Source of the DNA: Verrucomicrobiales bacterium
Lineage (GTDB): Bacteria; Verrucomicrobiota; Verrucomicrobiia; Limisphaerales; CAIMTB01
Length of the DNA: 64,000 nucleotides
Direction: 5' to 3'
Assembly (NCBI GenBank): GCA_016795425.1
Contig: JAEUHG010000044.1
Coordinates: 1-64,000, forward strand
The position numbers were made by a program, and so were the translations under genes. This document shows positions 54,261 through 63,705 of the stretch, one piece after another. Every line of letters starts with the position of its first letter. The first letter of the stretch is position 1. The notes beneath the pieces are model-generated. The model saw nothing but the letters and a program-made list of their open reading frames with translations. It did no database searches and was not told the DNA's origin.

Positions 54261-54362
54261 TGGGGCTGCAAACGCTTAATGACGGCTTCATGCGTTCCCG
54301 GTTAGGGTGACCGCGAGCCATCGATCGCCAGTGGTTATCGGAAAGTCGGCGAAGGCGTGGGC

Positions 54363-54629
54363 ATGTCTAAAGAAATACTGGAGCGCATCCCCAATCCGCG
54401 CGGGCACGGGCTTCTCATGCTGCGACAGCGCGTGCTGCCGGCGGCTGTCTTCGCGCTGGCCTTGTTGATGGTGGGGCACCTGTGGCATCGGCGGTTGGGA
54501 GTTCCGGTCGACGGATCGGCGAATGAGTCGGTTCGACACGGGACTGCCGGGTCCACGGGCGGTGTTGCGGCTTGCCGGGAGAGTCGGGGTGGCGAAGCGG
54601 CGCCACGCATGGTCTCGGACGCGCGTTGA
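54363..54629 (+). CDS. Short ORF with one membrane segment, possibly a gene remnant
   Basis: About 88 residues beginning MSKEILERIPNPRGHGLLML, then RQRVLPAAVFALALLMVGHLW as one membrane helix. The N-terminal half looks like coding sequence for the leader of a membrane-anchored protein, for example a membrane fusion protein, but the C-terminal half is low complexity (Gly, Ala, Arg, Ser) and no domain follows. Either a small membrane protein or the 5' remnant of a larger gene. Bases 54630-54805 downstream show no recognised feature. Confidence 0.3.
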   Translation: MSKEILERIPNPRGHGLLMLRQRVLPAAVFALALLMVGHLWHRRLGVPVDGSANESVRHGTAGSTGGVAACRESRGGEAAPRMVSDAR

Positions 54630-54805
54630 AGATCGTTTTGCGCGGAGCCGCCGCGGCTGCCCATGGCCGGAGATCCTGGAGTCACACGGCGTGTCAGGGG
54701 CCGCCAGATGGGGTTGCCCAAGGGGGATCACACCGTGCGAGACTCCGGCGGGCATTCGTGCTAGGGTCACTGCGTACCACGTTGTTGCACGAACGTTTAC
54801 ATGCC

Positions 54806-56224
54806 ATGAGCCAACCGAACTCGTCCTATCCCAGCCGCCGAACCTCAAGCCCCACCTTCGCAGGGTTCAATGTCAGCCGGCGGAATTTCCTCAAGACAGC
54901 ATCCACGGCCCTCGCACTGTCCTCGTTGGGCGGTTTTGGAGCGGACCTGGTCAACGGCAAGACTCGGCGCGTTGGCCTGATCGGCGCAGGTTGGTACGGA
55001 AAGAGCGACCTTTGGCGACTGGTCCAGGTGGCCCCCGTGGAAATCGTGTCCATCTGCGATCCCGACAAGAAGATGTTGGCGGGTGCGGTGGAGATCGCGA
55101 GCCAGCGACAGAAGTCGAAAAAGGCGCCGCGCACCTACGCGGATTATCGGGACATGCTGAAGGAAAAGGATCTCGACCTCGTGCTGATCGGTTCGCCGGA
55201 CCATTGGCATTCCCTGCAAGCCATAGCCGCCATCGAGGCCGGTGCGGATGTTTACCTGCAGAAGCCCATCAGCGTCGATGTGATGGAAGGCGAGGCGATT
55301 CTGGCCGCCGCTCGCAAGCATCGGCGAGTGGTCCAAATCGGCACCCAACGCAAGAGCACGCCCCATCTCATCGATGCCAAGAAGCAGGTCGTTGAAGGTG
55401 GTTTGTTGGGTAAGATTGCCCACGTCGACATGTGCTGTTACTTCCACATGCGCGCCAATGGAAATCCTCCGTTGGAACCGGTTCCGGACCACCTGGATTA
55501 CGAGCTTTGGACCGGGCCGGCGCCGCTGCGGCCCTATGACGGCATACCGCACCTGCGTTGGTGGCGCACCTTCATGGAGTACGGCAACGGCATCATGGGC
55601 GACATGTGCGTCCACATGCTCGACACCGCGCGTTGGATGCTCGGGCTCGGCTGGCCGAAACGCATCAGTTCCAGCGGCGGCATCTACGTTCAGAAGGATG
55701 GCAAATCGAACATCGCCGACACGCAGAGCGCCATTTTCGAGTACGACGGCATCACGGCGTCCTGGGAACATCGGACCTGGGGAAGTCCGAATGATCCTGA
55801 CTACCCCTGGGCTCTGTTCATCCACGGCGAGAAAGGAGTGCTCAAGGCGAGCACCATGCGGGCCGACTTCGTCCCGCTCGACAAGAACCAGAAACCGATT
55901 CACTTCGAATGCCTGTACGAGCGTGAGAAGTACCCCGAGGATGTCACCGAAAAGGACATCGAGTTGAACGCAGCACCCGCCACCCGACGCCACATGCTCG
56001 ATTTCCTCGCGGCGGTCGAGAATCGCAGTCGGCCGGTCGCCGACATTGAAGAAGGCCATATTTCCACTGCGAGCTGCATCCTGGCGAATCTGTCGATGCA
56101 ACTCGGGCGAACCCTCAGCTACGATCCGAAGAAGCGTGAAGTGATTGGCGACCGGGAGGCGACCAAGTTGCTGAAGCGCGACTATCGGGCTCCCTGGAAG
56201 CATCCGATGCCGAGGACCGTCTGA
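54806..56224 (+). CDS. Tat-exported Gfo/Idh/MocA family oxidoreductase
   Basis: A 472-residue protein. The N-terminus has a twin-arginine signal (NVSRRNFLKTASTALALSSL). The Rossmann NAD(P) motif is GLIGAGWYGKSD and the acidic residue follows in VSICDPD. The catalytic-loop lysine is in ADVYLQKPISV, with Gln where EKP has Glu, a common change in this phylum. The C-terminal sheet domain has MGDMCVHMLDTARWML with the usual catalytic His region. Such periplasmic members act on sugars or inositols. ATG at 54806 is where a proper Tat signal begins; a longer frame upstream reads through non-coding sequence. Confidence 0.9.
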   Translation: MSQPNSSYPSRRTSSPTFAGFNVSRRNFLKTASTALALSSLGGFGADLVNGKTRRVGLIGAGWYGKSDLWRLVQVAPVEIVSICDPDKKMLAGAVEIASQRQKSKKAPRTYADYRDMLKEKDLDLVLIGSPDHWHSLQAIAAIEAGADVYLQKPISVDVMEGEAILAAARKHRRVVQIGTQRKSTPHLIDAKKQVVEGGLLGKIAHVDMCCYFHMRANGNPPLEPVPDHLDYELWTGPAPLRPYDGIPHLRWWRTFMEYGNGIMGDMCVHMLDTARWMLGLGWPKRISSSGGIYVQKDGKSNIADTQSAIFEYDGITASWEHRTWGSPNDPDYPWALFIHGEKGVLKASTMRADFVPLDKNQKPIHFECLYEREKYPEDVTEKDIELNAAPATRRHMLDFLAAVENRSRPVADIEEGHISTASCILANLSMQLGRTLSYDPKKREVIGDREATKLLKRDYRAPWKHPMPRTV

Positions 56225-56260
56225 AGATCCTTCCGGCGGGTCACGCGGTTTCGGCCGTTC

Positions 56261-56866
56261 TCAAGCCCCGGTGAGCCGATGGTGGCTCCCGGGGCCGATT
56301 GCCTGACGGAACCTCCATGGCCGCGCCTTGGTCCAGCCCAAGGTCAGGGTCGCCAAAGCCAGCAGTTGAAACGCCGACGGTTCGGGAATTCCGGTAAGTA
56401 CCAGCGGTCGGAGACCGGTGAGCGACGCCGGCAACGTGGGAGGATGAGTTCCATTTCCGGTGTCTCCGCCGAGCACGATCGGCAAGACGTCAAAGGTGCC
56501 GTGGTACCCACCGCGAGCCACCACTTGGTCGTAATTTCCAGCACCCGCCATGAAGGCCCGAATCTGGATGTAGGCCGTTTCGCCGGGGTTGAAGTTATCG
56601 AAAGTGTAGATCTGCGGAGTCCAATAGCCTTCCAGGGACAGGTAGAGATTGACGGGCACGGGGGCGAGATTTGACGAATCACGTCCGGCGAACACCTCGA
56701 GGAGGAGGGGGGGCTGGAAGAGAGTGACGCCCCCTGGGTAATAGATGGGGGCGTCAATGCCCGCGCGGGCATCGCGGTTGGCGAACCACACCGTTCCCTG
56801 AGCCCAGCTTGCAGGGCAGCCCAGGAGAGTAAGCAACGTGGAACAGAGGAGGCGGAGGAGTGGCAT
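56261..56866 (-). CDS. PEP-CTERM sorted exported protein
   Basis: A 201-residue protein with a signal peptide (LLRLLCSTLLTLLGCPASWAQ) and a C-terminal PEP-CTERM signal: IPEPSAFQLLALATLTLGW followed by basic residues. PEP-CTERM proteins are processed by exosortase and displayed at the surface, often in organisms making extracellular polysaccharide. The middle (YYPGGVTLFQPPLLLEVFAG, NLYLSLEGYWTPQ, NFNPGETAYIQIRAFMAG) is a beta-rich domain of unknown function, related in style to repeats in the next gene. No exosortase is in the window. Confidence 0.88.
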   Translation of the reverse strand: MPLLRLLCSTLLTLLGCPASWAQGTVWFANRDARAGIDAPIYYPGGVTLFQPPLLLEVFAGRDSSNLAPVPVNLYLSLEGYWTPQIYTFDNFNPGETAYIQIRAFMAGAGNYDQVVARGGYHGTFDVLPIVLGGDTGNGTHPPTLPASLTGLRPLVLTGIPEPSAFQLLALATLTLGWTKARPWRFRQAIGPGSHHRLTGA

Positions 56867-56886
56867 GGCGAGGAAGATCGGGGACG

Positions 56887-59157
56887 TTAGGGCTGAACGG
56901 AGAGGAATACGGTTTCGTTCGCGGAAATTTGCGGCTCACCGCGGTCCCACGCGCCGAAGGAGTAGGAGTTCACCTCCCACCGGCCGTCCCGGTAGCGGAA
57001 CAGGACGTCACCTTCGACGGGGACCAGACCGGTCAACTCGAGCCAGGAGACACTTCTTCCAAACGTATTGCCCCGGCATTCGAATCGCGCCTGTCCCTTC
57101 GGTCGGCTCAGCGCTCGGAGCGGACCATGGGCGCCGGGAAAGAGCAGGGTGACGGGTTGTGGCGATGGATTGAAAAGGAAGAATCCCTCGCCTGGGGCGA
57201 AGAAGGACGACGCGTTGGCGTACCACGCTCGATGGCGCACCGCGAATTGGTAAGACTGAAGTTCGGCGTCGAATTGGAAGATCAGCAGCCCGGAGGGAAG
57301 GTCCGAGAACAAATCGTCCCACGCGTAGGACGTTCCAAGGTGGTTGGTGGTCGGATTCGAAAACAACCCCATCCCTGGTGGCACTGTGATCGGCCACTTC
57401 CGGGGAATCATGGTGACGGGTTGGAGGTGAACGGTGCTGGGGGCACTCGACAGCCTGGGGAACGCGACGAAGACTCGACTAGAATCCCAATCGGTGGCCG
57501 TCGCGAAACCGACCTGCCCGCCCGTGCGGAGACTTTCCTCGTAGTTTGACCCAGCGGCTCCGTCCCAGACGCGAAACTGCACCTGAAAGAGGTTCTCGGG
57601 TGCTCCATCGTCCTTGGCCGGGCGGACGGGGATGCCGGGGATGATTTGGTGCTCATCCACCTCCCACCGTCCAGCATTGGCGGCTTCGTGGCCCACCCGA
57701 GCCACCGGTCCCACGGGAACGCCCCCTCGTCCCGACTGGAAAGCGGCGTCATTGATATTGGTTTGCAGGTACAACTGACCCAAGAACCCAGGCTGGGAGA
57801 GCGGCGTGCCGGAGTATTCACCGGTTTGAACCCAAACCGTGGCCGTCGCCGGTTGGGTCACCGTCAAGGCCGGTGCTTCGTAATCCTGCAAGGTGATCAA
57901 TCCCAGCTTCGGAAGGGTCCGCACCTGACCGTCTCGAAAGAACCTCAGGAGCTTCGAAACGGCCCGCCGTCCCCCCGCGGCTTGCGCGAAGTTCGTTCCG
58001 GCCCGCGAATCCCATACGCGGACCTGAACCACGGCACAACACCCCACCGAAACCGTGAGCCGCACTTGAGGATCGGCGTCGGGAATCCAATAACCCGAGT
58101 CGGCCCCGGTTCCGAACGGCCTTGGCGACCCGACGGGCGTCGCCTTGGCGAGCCCGCCAACCTCCGGTACCCGATAGAGCTGGGCCATGTAGAAAGGCCC
58201 GGCGAGTCGAGAGCCGAATTCGTCAAAGACCGGCTGATCCACCACCGGCTGGAGCGGGTCGATTCCGGGAATAAAATTCCGGAAATCGACGATCACCGGT
58301 GAACTGACAATCTGAAGAGATTCGGACGGCGGCTGCGTTCGATCCTCATCGGCCGCGCGATTCGATGGTGCAGCGGCGACGGCCAAACCCAGTAGGAGTC
58401 CAGGAGTGCAGATCCGACGGAACGTTTCCCACCAAGGAGCGATCACCTGGAATAGGTCACACTTCTGAGTAAGTTCGGCAACCGAATTGTGGGAGTAGTC
58501 ATGCGTTGCACCGTCCTGGGCTTTGGTGGCGATGACGATCAAATCAGTGGTGACTTGGCTCGCCTGGATCGGGCTCGCCAAATGAATTCGATGAACCACA
58601 CGAAACCCGTGGCGCTCAAGCGTTGCCAACAGGTCTGTTTCGGTATGGTAGGTGACATGGAACTCCTCTCCGCTGGAGTGACGGTGAACTCCAGAGGCCG
58701 AGGGGTCGCCGAGCACGGTGCTGAGGTAAAGCACGCCGCCCGGCAGTAGGCGTTCACTGGCCTCGGCAATGAACGTTCGGGCGGAATCTGTCGTGAGGTA
58801 CGGAAGGCCAAAGGCGCAAACAATGCCGTCGAAGCGTTCTTCCAATCGGCCAAGGTGGCGGACGTCAAAGTGCCTGAATCGAGCGCCCGGGACCGCCGAG
58901 GTTGCCAACTCGACCATCCGCGGGGCCAGATCGAGGCCGAGCACCTCCAGATCCGGGCGGTATCCTAGTAGGAAGCGCGCCACGTTTCCGGGACCGCAGG
59001 CGGCGTCCAGCACGCTGGACTTTGGCCGTGGCAAATGATCACAGAAGATCCGGTAGGAATCATGATACAGCGTGAGATCCATGAATTTCTCGCGGTAAAG
59101 ATCTGCGAGTCGATGGAATGACTCTGCCGATGAATGCCCGGGGTCCATAAGTGCCAT
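56887..59157 (-). CDS. SAM methyltransferase in-frame with a secreted repeat protein
   Basis: An unbroken 756-residue frame. Residues 1-~220 are a class I SAM methyltransferase (VLDAACGPGNVARFLL at 49-64, then VLGLDLAPRMVELA and a FDGIVCAFGLPYLT block). At ~238 a GTG (58446) is followed by WWETFRRICTPGLLLGLAVA, a good signal peptide. The rest is typical of exported beta-rich proteins of this phylum: two repeats (PVGSPRPFGTGADSGYWIP, VPVGPVARVGHEAANAG) and a C-terminal domain (VPPGMGLFSNPTTNHLGTSY, PGEGFFLFNPS). A cytoplasmic enzyme and a secreted domain are not expected in one polypeptide, so two genes without an intervening stop, with the second started at the GTG, seem likely. Confidence 0.7.
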   Translation of the reverse strand: MALMDPGHSSAESFHRLADLYREKFMDLTLYHDSYRIFCDHLPRPKSSVLDAACGPGNVARFLLGYRPDLEVLGLDLAPRMVELATSAVPGARFRHFDVRHLGRLEERFDGIVCAFGLPYLTTDSARTFIAEASERLLPGGVLYLSTVLGDPSASGVHRHSSGEEFHVTYHTETDLLATLERHGFRVVHRIHLASPIQASQVTTDLIVIATKAQDGATHDYSHNSVAELTQKCDLFQVIAPWWETFRRICTPGLLLGLAVAAAPSNRAADEDRTQPPSESLQIVSSPVIVDFRNFIPGIDPLQPVVDQPVFDEFGSRLAGPFYMAQLYRVPEVGGLAKATPVGSPRPFGTGADSGYWIPDADPQVRLTVSVGCCAVVQVRVWDSRAGTNFAQAAGGRRAVSKLLRFFRDGQVRTLPKLGLITLQDYEAPALTVTQPATATVWVQTGEYSGTPLSQPGFLGQLYLQTNINDAAFQSGRGGVPVGPVARVGHEAANAGRWEVDEHQIIPGIPVRPAKDDGAPENLFQVQFRVWDGAAGSNYEESLRTGGQVGFATATDWDSSRVFVAFPRLSSAPSTVHLQPVTMIPRKWPITVPPGMGLFSNPTTNHLGTSYAWDDLFSDLPSGLLIFQFDAELQSYQFAVRHRAWYANASSFFAPGEGFFLFNPSPQPVTLLFPGAHGPLRALSRPKGQARFECRGNTFGRSVSWLELTGLVPVEGDVLFRYRDGRWEVNSYSFGAWDRGEPQISANETVFLSVQP

Positions 59158-59304
59158 CGCTTGGGTTGGAAGAGTACAGGATGGACGCGGCTAGGAAACG
59201 TCGAAGTCTGACGCCGCCATTGCGTAGGGTGAGGTCGACGAAAGTCGAATGTCGAAGATGGAGATTTTGGTGGCCGACGCCGGAGTGATGCCGATGATGA
59301 ACCG

Positions 59305-59805
59305 GTGCACCGAGTTGGCGCCGTCCTGACGATTCTGATTGGCGGGTTTCTGGCACTCTCCGGACTGGAGAGAGCGGTGCTTGGGAGGATTTCGGCAACC
59401 TGGCCGTCGACCCAAGGCACGGTCCTGGCTTCGGAAGTCGAGGCGGAGATGGTTGCCGACGCGTCCTCGGTGACTTCCGGCGGCCAGAAGGTGGAGTATC
59501 GACCACGCATCACGTACATTTACACCGTGGCGGGGCGAGTACTGACCAACAACCAGTATTCGGTGGATGAGTTGACGTACTCGCAGCATTCCGCGCATGC
59601 CGTGGTTCGGAATCACCGGCCCGGATCGAAGGTCACGGTCCACTATCGCCGGGGACAACCGGATCAGGCGGTCCTGGTGGTGGGGTCCTCGGTCCGGGCG
59701 TGGCTGCTTGCGGGCGCCGGAGGCTATGCCGTGGTGTGGGGGATGAATCGTCTTCTGTCCAAGAAACGCAGCGGGGATCCCGAGCCTGACGCTGATCAAT
59801 CCTGA
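59305..59805 (+). CDS. DUF3592 membrane protein
   Basis: A 166-residue protein starting at a GTG (59305). A helix at the N-terminus (VGAVLTILIGGFLALSG) and another near the C-terminus (WLLAGAGGYAVVWGMNRLL) flank an extracytoplasmic beta domain with STQGTVLASEVEAE, YRPRITYIYTVAG, LTNNQYSVDEL and KVTVHYRRGQPDQAVL. This is the DUF3592 layout. Function unknown. Divergent from the methyltransferase fusion gene. Confidence 0.75.
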   Translation: MHRVGAVLTILIGGFLALSGLERAVLGRISATWPSTQGTVLASEVEAEMVADASSVTSGGQKVEYRPRITYIYTVAGRVLTNNQYSVDELTYSQHSAHAVVRNHRPGSKVTVHYRRGQPDQAVLVVGSSVRAWLLAGAGGYAVVWGMNRLLSKKRSGDPEPDADQS

Positions 59806-59857
59806 ATGGCGTACCGTTCCTTGGCAGGAGAGCAGCCTCCTGTTATGGATTCATCTC

Positions 59858-60730
59858 ATGAACCGCCGCGATTTTCTTCGGGCCACCTCTTTGGCATTGG
59901 CGTCTGCCTCGCCGCTGGCGCGCGCGCTGGAGGCCGACAACGCGTATCGACGCAATATCGGTCTGCAACTCTACACCCTGCGCAATGAACTGGCCTCCGA
60001 CACCCCGGGAACGATCAAGGCCATCGCCAAAGCGGGTTACAAACAGGCCGAGATGTTCGGGTTCCCGGACTGCGACCCTGTCATCACCGCCTGTAAGGAG
60101 TCCGGCCTCGCTTTGAATTCGACGCACTTCCAATGGGACACGGTCGTGAGTCCAAAAGATGACCGTTACTCTGACTTCCAGCGGATCCTCGAGAAGGCCA
60201 ACAAGATCGGGCTGAAGCACCTGGTCATTCCCTACCTGACCGACCAGCAGCGCAAGACCCTCGACGATTTCAAGAAAGTGGCGGCGCACGCGAACAAGGC
60301 GGCGGAGCTCTCCAGGAAGGCCGGGATTCAGCTCTCTTACCACAATCACGCCTTCGAGTTTCAGCCGCGGGAGGGCGGGCAAACCGGGTTTGAGATCTTC
60401 ATGAAGGAGTTCACCCCTGAAGTTCAGTTCGAACTCGATGTCTTTTGGGTGAAAGTGGGCGGTGTGGAGCCTGTGTCATTGATGCGGAAGCTCTCAGGTC
60501 GCGTTTCGCAGCTGCACCTCAAGGACCTCAAGGACGGTTTGAAGTTGCCGGAGTTTGGCAGCGTTCCCAATGACGCGTTTCAGGAGCTCGGCGATGGCAT
60601 CATTCCGATGGAACCGATCATCGTGGCTGGCAAGGCGATCGGAGTGAAGCACTGCCACGTGGAACAGGATCAGTCGCCGAACCCGCTTGAAAGTGTGCGC
60701 CAGAGTCTGGCGTACCTTCAGAAACTCTGA
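59858..60730 (+). CDS. Tat-exported sugar isomerase/epimerase-like TIM-barrel protein
   Basis: A 290-residue protein with a Tat signal (MNRRDFLRATSLALASA). The TIM barrel (xylose-isomerase-like) shows NIGLQLYTLRNELASD, YKQAEMFGF, the metal/substrate region IQLSYHNHAFEFQP and LHLKDLKDG, and VKHCHVEQDQSPNP near the end, matching the family's His/Glu metal site. Such members are annotated as sugar phosphate isomerase/epimerase; in this phylum they are exported and often paired with oxidoreductases of the Gfo/Idh/MocA type, one of which lies about 4 kb upstream. Substrate is unknown. A repeat element follows before the next gene. Confidence 0.87.
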   Translation: MNRRDFLRATSLALASASPLARALEADNAYRRNIGLQLYTLRNELASDTPGTIKAIAKAGYKQAEMFGFPDCDPVITACKESGLALNSTHFQWDTVVSPKDDRYSDFQRILEKANKIGLKHLVIPYLTDQQRKTLDDFKKVAAHANKAAELSRKAGIQLSYHNHAFEFQPREGGQTGFEIFMKEFTPEVQFELDVFWVKVGGVEPVSLMRKLSGRVSQLHLKDLKDGLKLPEFGSVPNDAFQELGDGIIPMEPIIVAGKAIGVKHCHVEQDQSPNPLESVRQSLAYLQKL

Positions 60731-60791
60731 AAGCGGGTTCATACGAGGCTGTCCTCTTCGGCCTTCCTATGGGCCTCGAGACCCTGCCCAC

Positions 60792-60865
60792 CTCGTCGCA
60801 GCGCGACGAGATCCGCCTGACTGGAACCCTATTCGACTCAGGCAGGCTCTGTCGCGCTGCGACAG
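60792..60865. repeat. REPIN-like element, copy B (inverted relative to copy A)
   Basis: CTCGTCGC/AGC/GCGACGAG (60792-60810) and CTGTCGC/GCT/GCGACAG (60849-60865) are perfect hairpins flanking a 38-base centre with an inner CGCCTGA/TCAGGC repeat. The order and sequence match copy A at 3952-4047 read on the opposite strand, with a shared CCTGACTG. It lies between the isomerase-like gene and the glycosidase-like gene and reaches to about 30 bases before the ATG of the latter. Confidence 0.75.
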
Positions 60866-60893
60866 GGAAGTCCCGGCCTCTTGGTGGCTCCGC

Positions 60894-63695
60894 ATGATCA
60901 GAGTCTTGTTAACGTGGATCGGCCTGTTCTCCTTGCTGGGTGCGACTCGGGCTGATCCGGTGGTCATTCAGACCGCGGGATTCGAGTACCGAATCGCGAC
61001 CAACGGCGCCAACCTGGCTTTCATCGATCGGGCCACCGGCGTCGACTACCTTCGCCATGAGGCTTCGACGTCCTGCATTTGGGTTCGCGCCAACGGCACC
61101 ACCGGAACGCCCACCGCAGCTGCTGTTTCTGACGGCCGACTATTGTTGCGATTCGCCCCATCGGAACTCGAGGTGGCCTTAAAGGTTGAGGTGCGGACGA
61201 ACTACGTCGTCTTCACGGTGGACTCCGTCCGGGGCGGCGAGATTCAGGAACTGAAGTTTCTCAATGTGCCGTTGACCTTGCAGGGCCTGCCGTCGGAGCC
61301 ATTCGGAGCCTGTGTGCATGCGCTCAATCTGAGGACGCGCGTCGACGCTTTGCCCGCGTTGCAGCGGGACCTGGGAGCGGCGTGTGAAACGAAGTTCGGG
61401 TTGTTGGGAGCCAAGGCGGCGCTGGTCGCCGTTCCCACTTCGAGGATGCTATCGGTGCTTCAGGAGGTCCTGTCCAAGGAGAGCGAACTGCCGGTGTGCA
61501 AGGTGGCGGGTCCCTGGGCCCGGGAAACTCCCTTTGCCCATGGCTCTTATCTTTTCAACTTTGGAGCGCTGGAGACCTCCAACGTTGACGGCTGGATCGA
61601 GACGGTACGGTCGTTGGGTTTCTCCCAGACCGATCATCACGGCGGAAGTCCGGGGTTCTTTCGATTCGGCGATTTCGAGTTGAATCGGGAGAAGTGGCCG
61701 GAAGGTTGGTCATCCTTTCGACGCGTGGTCGATCGCCTCCACCAAGCAGGCATCGGCTCAATCTTCCACACCTACGCCTTCTTTATCGACAAGAAGTCCA
61801 AGTACGTCACGCCGGTTCCGGACCGTCGACTCGACGCATTTCGTGTGTTCACGCTGGCCGCGCCGCTGACCAAGTCGGCGACGGAGTTGGTGGTCAACGA
61901 GCCGACTGCCGGGATTCAAACCACGACGGGATTCTTCGAGGCGAACAGCGTGGTGCTTCACGTGGGCGACGAACTGGTCACCTTCGGCGGCGCCAGCAAA
62001 CAGGCGCCGTGGACTTTCACCGGCTTGACGCGTGGCGCGCTGGGCACCAAGGCAGCGGAACATCAACCCGGGACCCAGGCGCGACACTTGAAAGAGATGT
62101 TCGGCCTTTTCGTGCCGGATGTGGCATCGACGTTGTTTGAGGAAATCGCGGCGAATCATGCGCAGGTGGTGAATGACTGCGGTTTCGACGGTCTCTACCT
62201 GGATGCCATCGATGGCAGTGGCATCCTGAGAGGTAATGACGAATTCTGGTACTGGTCGCAGAAGTTCGTGATCGAAATCCAAAAGCGACTGAACAAGCCG
62301 GTGGGCATGGAGATGAGCGCGATGGCGCATCATTTCTGGCAGTACCGCACCCGCTGGCAGGCTTGGGACTACCCGCGCCGCGGACATAAGCGCTTTATCG
62401 ACCTCCATGCGGCTGGTGTGGACGCTGGTCTCCTGCTGCCTCTGCATCTGGGTTGGTGGAATCTTCAGGCATTCGAACCGCCGCAATGCGAGCCGACCTA
62501 CCCGGATGTCATGGAACATCTCGGCGCGCGAATGATTGGCTGGGATGCGGGCGTTTCCCTGACCGCTGCCGTCAATCGAGGCGCCTTGCGGGAGACGCCG
62601 TTGTTCCGTCGGGCGGTGGAGATTCTCCAGACTTGTGAGCAGTTGCGCGCTTCGAAAGCGTATGACGACGCGGCGCGAGCCGAGCTGCGCGAGTCGGGCA
62701 ATGAATTTCGACTGGGAAAAGATCCCACGGGTCGTCCCCGATTCCTGAGGGTCCATTCGGCGTCACAGGTGGTCGCCCGCGACGAACCATGGTCCGAACG
62801 ATGGACGGTGACGAATCGGGGTCCTGTTAGGCCGATTCGGCTTCGCATCGAAGCGCTGATGTCGGCGGACACTCGCCAAGGTAGTGCAGAAATCCTTGTG
62901 GACCCAGCCGACATGGACGCGAGTTCGTGGACTCGGTCGACAGCCAACGGGGTGCGATGCGACGTACAACGCCGGCCGGACGAACAAGGCGGCGGGCGGC
63001 TGCTGGTAGCCACCAACGCCGGGGTGGTTCCGAGAAATGCGGCGTGGGCGAAAGCCGTTCGGCTGCTGGCACCGACGCGGAACCTGAAGGAGCGACAGGG
63101 CTTGCACGTGGAAATTAACGGTGACGGATCGGGTGCCTGGATCGCCATTCGTCTGGAAAGTCCCAGCCATCTATCCTTTGGCGGTTTTGCGGATCGTTAT
63201 GTGGTCGTTGATTTCGTCGGGCGGCGCCAGCTGACGCTGGTGGAGACGGAGTCCGCGCGTTGGAGCGACTTCGTGTGGAACGACGCCAAAGGGCTCTACC
63301 ACGCCTATCGGGAGTCCGCGCATTGGGAAGCCGTCGAATCCGTCGGCGTTTGGCTTCAGAATCTGGCACCGGGTCGAGAGACCCGGATAGGAATTGGCCC
63401 GGTGCAGGCGGTGCGCTTGCGCACCAATAAGGTGGTTAATCCAAGAATTTCGATCGGAGGAAAGACCATCGAGTGGGTCGGGGGTATAGGGTCCGGCGGT
63501 TGGATAGAGGCGAACGGCCCCGACGATTGTACTGCATTCGGGCCGAAGGGCGAAAACTTGGGGAAGATCGAAGCCCGCGGCGAGTGGCCGTTGATTCAAC
63601 CAGGAGTGTCCGAATTGCGATTCACTTGTGACGCTGGGCCCGGTGAATCCCCGCGCGTGCGTTTGGTTACCACGTTGGACGGTGAGTTCCTGTAG
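60894..63695 (+). CDS. Large secreted glycosidase-like protein
   Basis: A 933-residue exported protein (signal MIRVLLTWIGLFSLLGATRAD). A beta-rich N-terminal domain (~20-180) leads to a barrel-like region with FSQTDHHGGSPGFF, FHTYAFFIDKKS, GFDGLYLDAIDGSGIL and PVGMEMSAMAHHFWQYRTRW. The YLDAIDG strand end is a good candidate for an active-site Asp of a TIM-barrel hydrolase. A beta-rich C-terminal third follows. I cannot place it in a numbered GH family with confidence. The ATG at 60894 gives a clean signal peptide; the in-frame extension upstream is translated from the repeat element. Confidence 0.72.
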   Translation: MIRVLLTWIGLFSLLGATRADPVVIQTAGFEYRIATNGANLAFIDRATGVDYLRHEASTSCIWVRANGTTGTPTAAAVSDGRLLLRFAPSELEVALKVEVRTNYVVFTVDSVRGGEIQELKFLNVPLTLQGLPSEPFGACVHALNLRTRVDALPALQRDLGAACETKFGLLGAKAALVAVPTSRMLSVLQEVLSKESELPVCKVAGPWARETPFAHGSYLFNFGALETSNVDGWIETVRSLGFSQTDHHGGSPGFFRFGDFELNREKWPEGWSSFRRVVDRLHQAGIGSIFHTYAFFIDKKSKYVTPVPDRRLDAFRVFTLAAPLTKSATELVVNEPTAGIQTTTGFFEANSVVLHVGDELVTFGGASKQAPWTFTGLTRGALGTKAAEHQPGTQARHLKEMFGLFVPDVASTLFEEIAANHAQVVNDCGFDGLYLDAIDGSGILRGNDEFWYWSQKFVIEIQKRLNKPVGMEMSAMAHHFWQYRTRWQAWDYPRRGHKRFIDLHAAGVDAGLLLPLHLGWWNLQAFEPPQCEPTYPDVMEHLGARMIGWDAGVSLTAAVNRGALRETPLFRRAVEILQTCEQLRASKAYDDAARAELRESGNEFRLGKDPTGRPRFLRVHSASQVVARDEPWSERWTVTNRGPVRPIRLRIEALMSADTRQGSAEILVDPADMDASSWTRSTANGVRCDVQRRPDEQGGGRLLVATNAGVVPRNAAWAKAVRLLAPTRNLKERQGLHVEINGDGSGAWIAIRLESPSHLSFGGFADRYVVVDFVGRRQLTLVETESARWSDFVWNDAKGLYHAYRESAHWEAVESVGVWLQNLAPGRETRIGIGPVQAVRLRTNKVVNPRISIGGKTIEWVGGIGSGGWIEANGPDDCTAFGPKGENLGKIEARGEWPLIQPGVSELRFTCDAGPGESPRVRLVTTLDGEFL

Positions 63696-63705
63696 ATCGG
63701 CCAGC

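Noticed and set aside
60687..60893. A longer start for the glycosidase-like gene
   Set aside because: The extra residues are translated from the repeat element and the end of the previous gene; a signal peptide starts at 60894.
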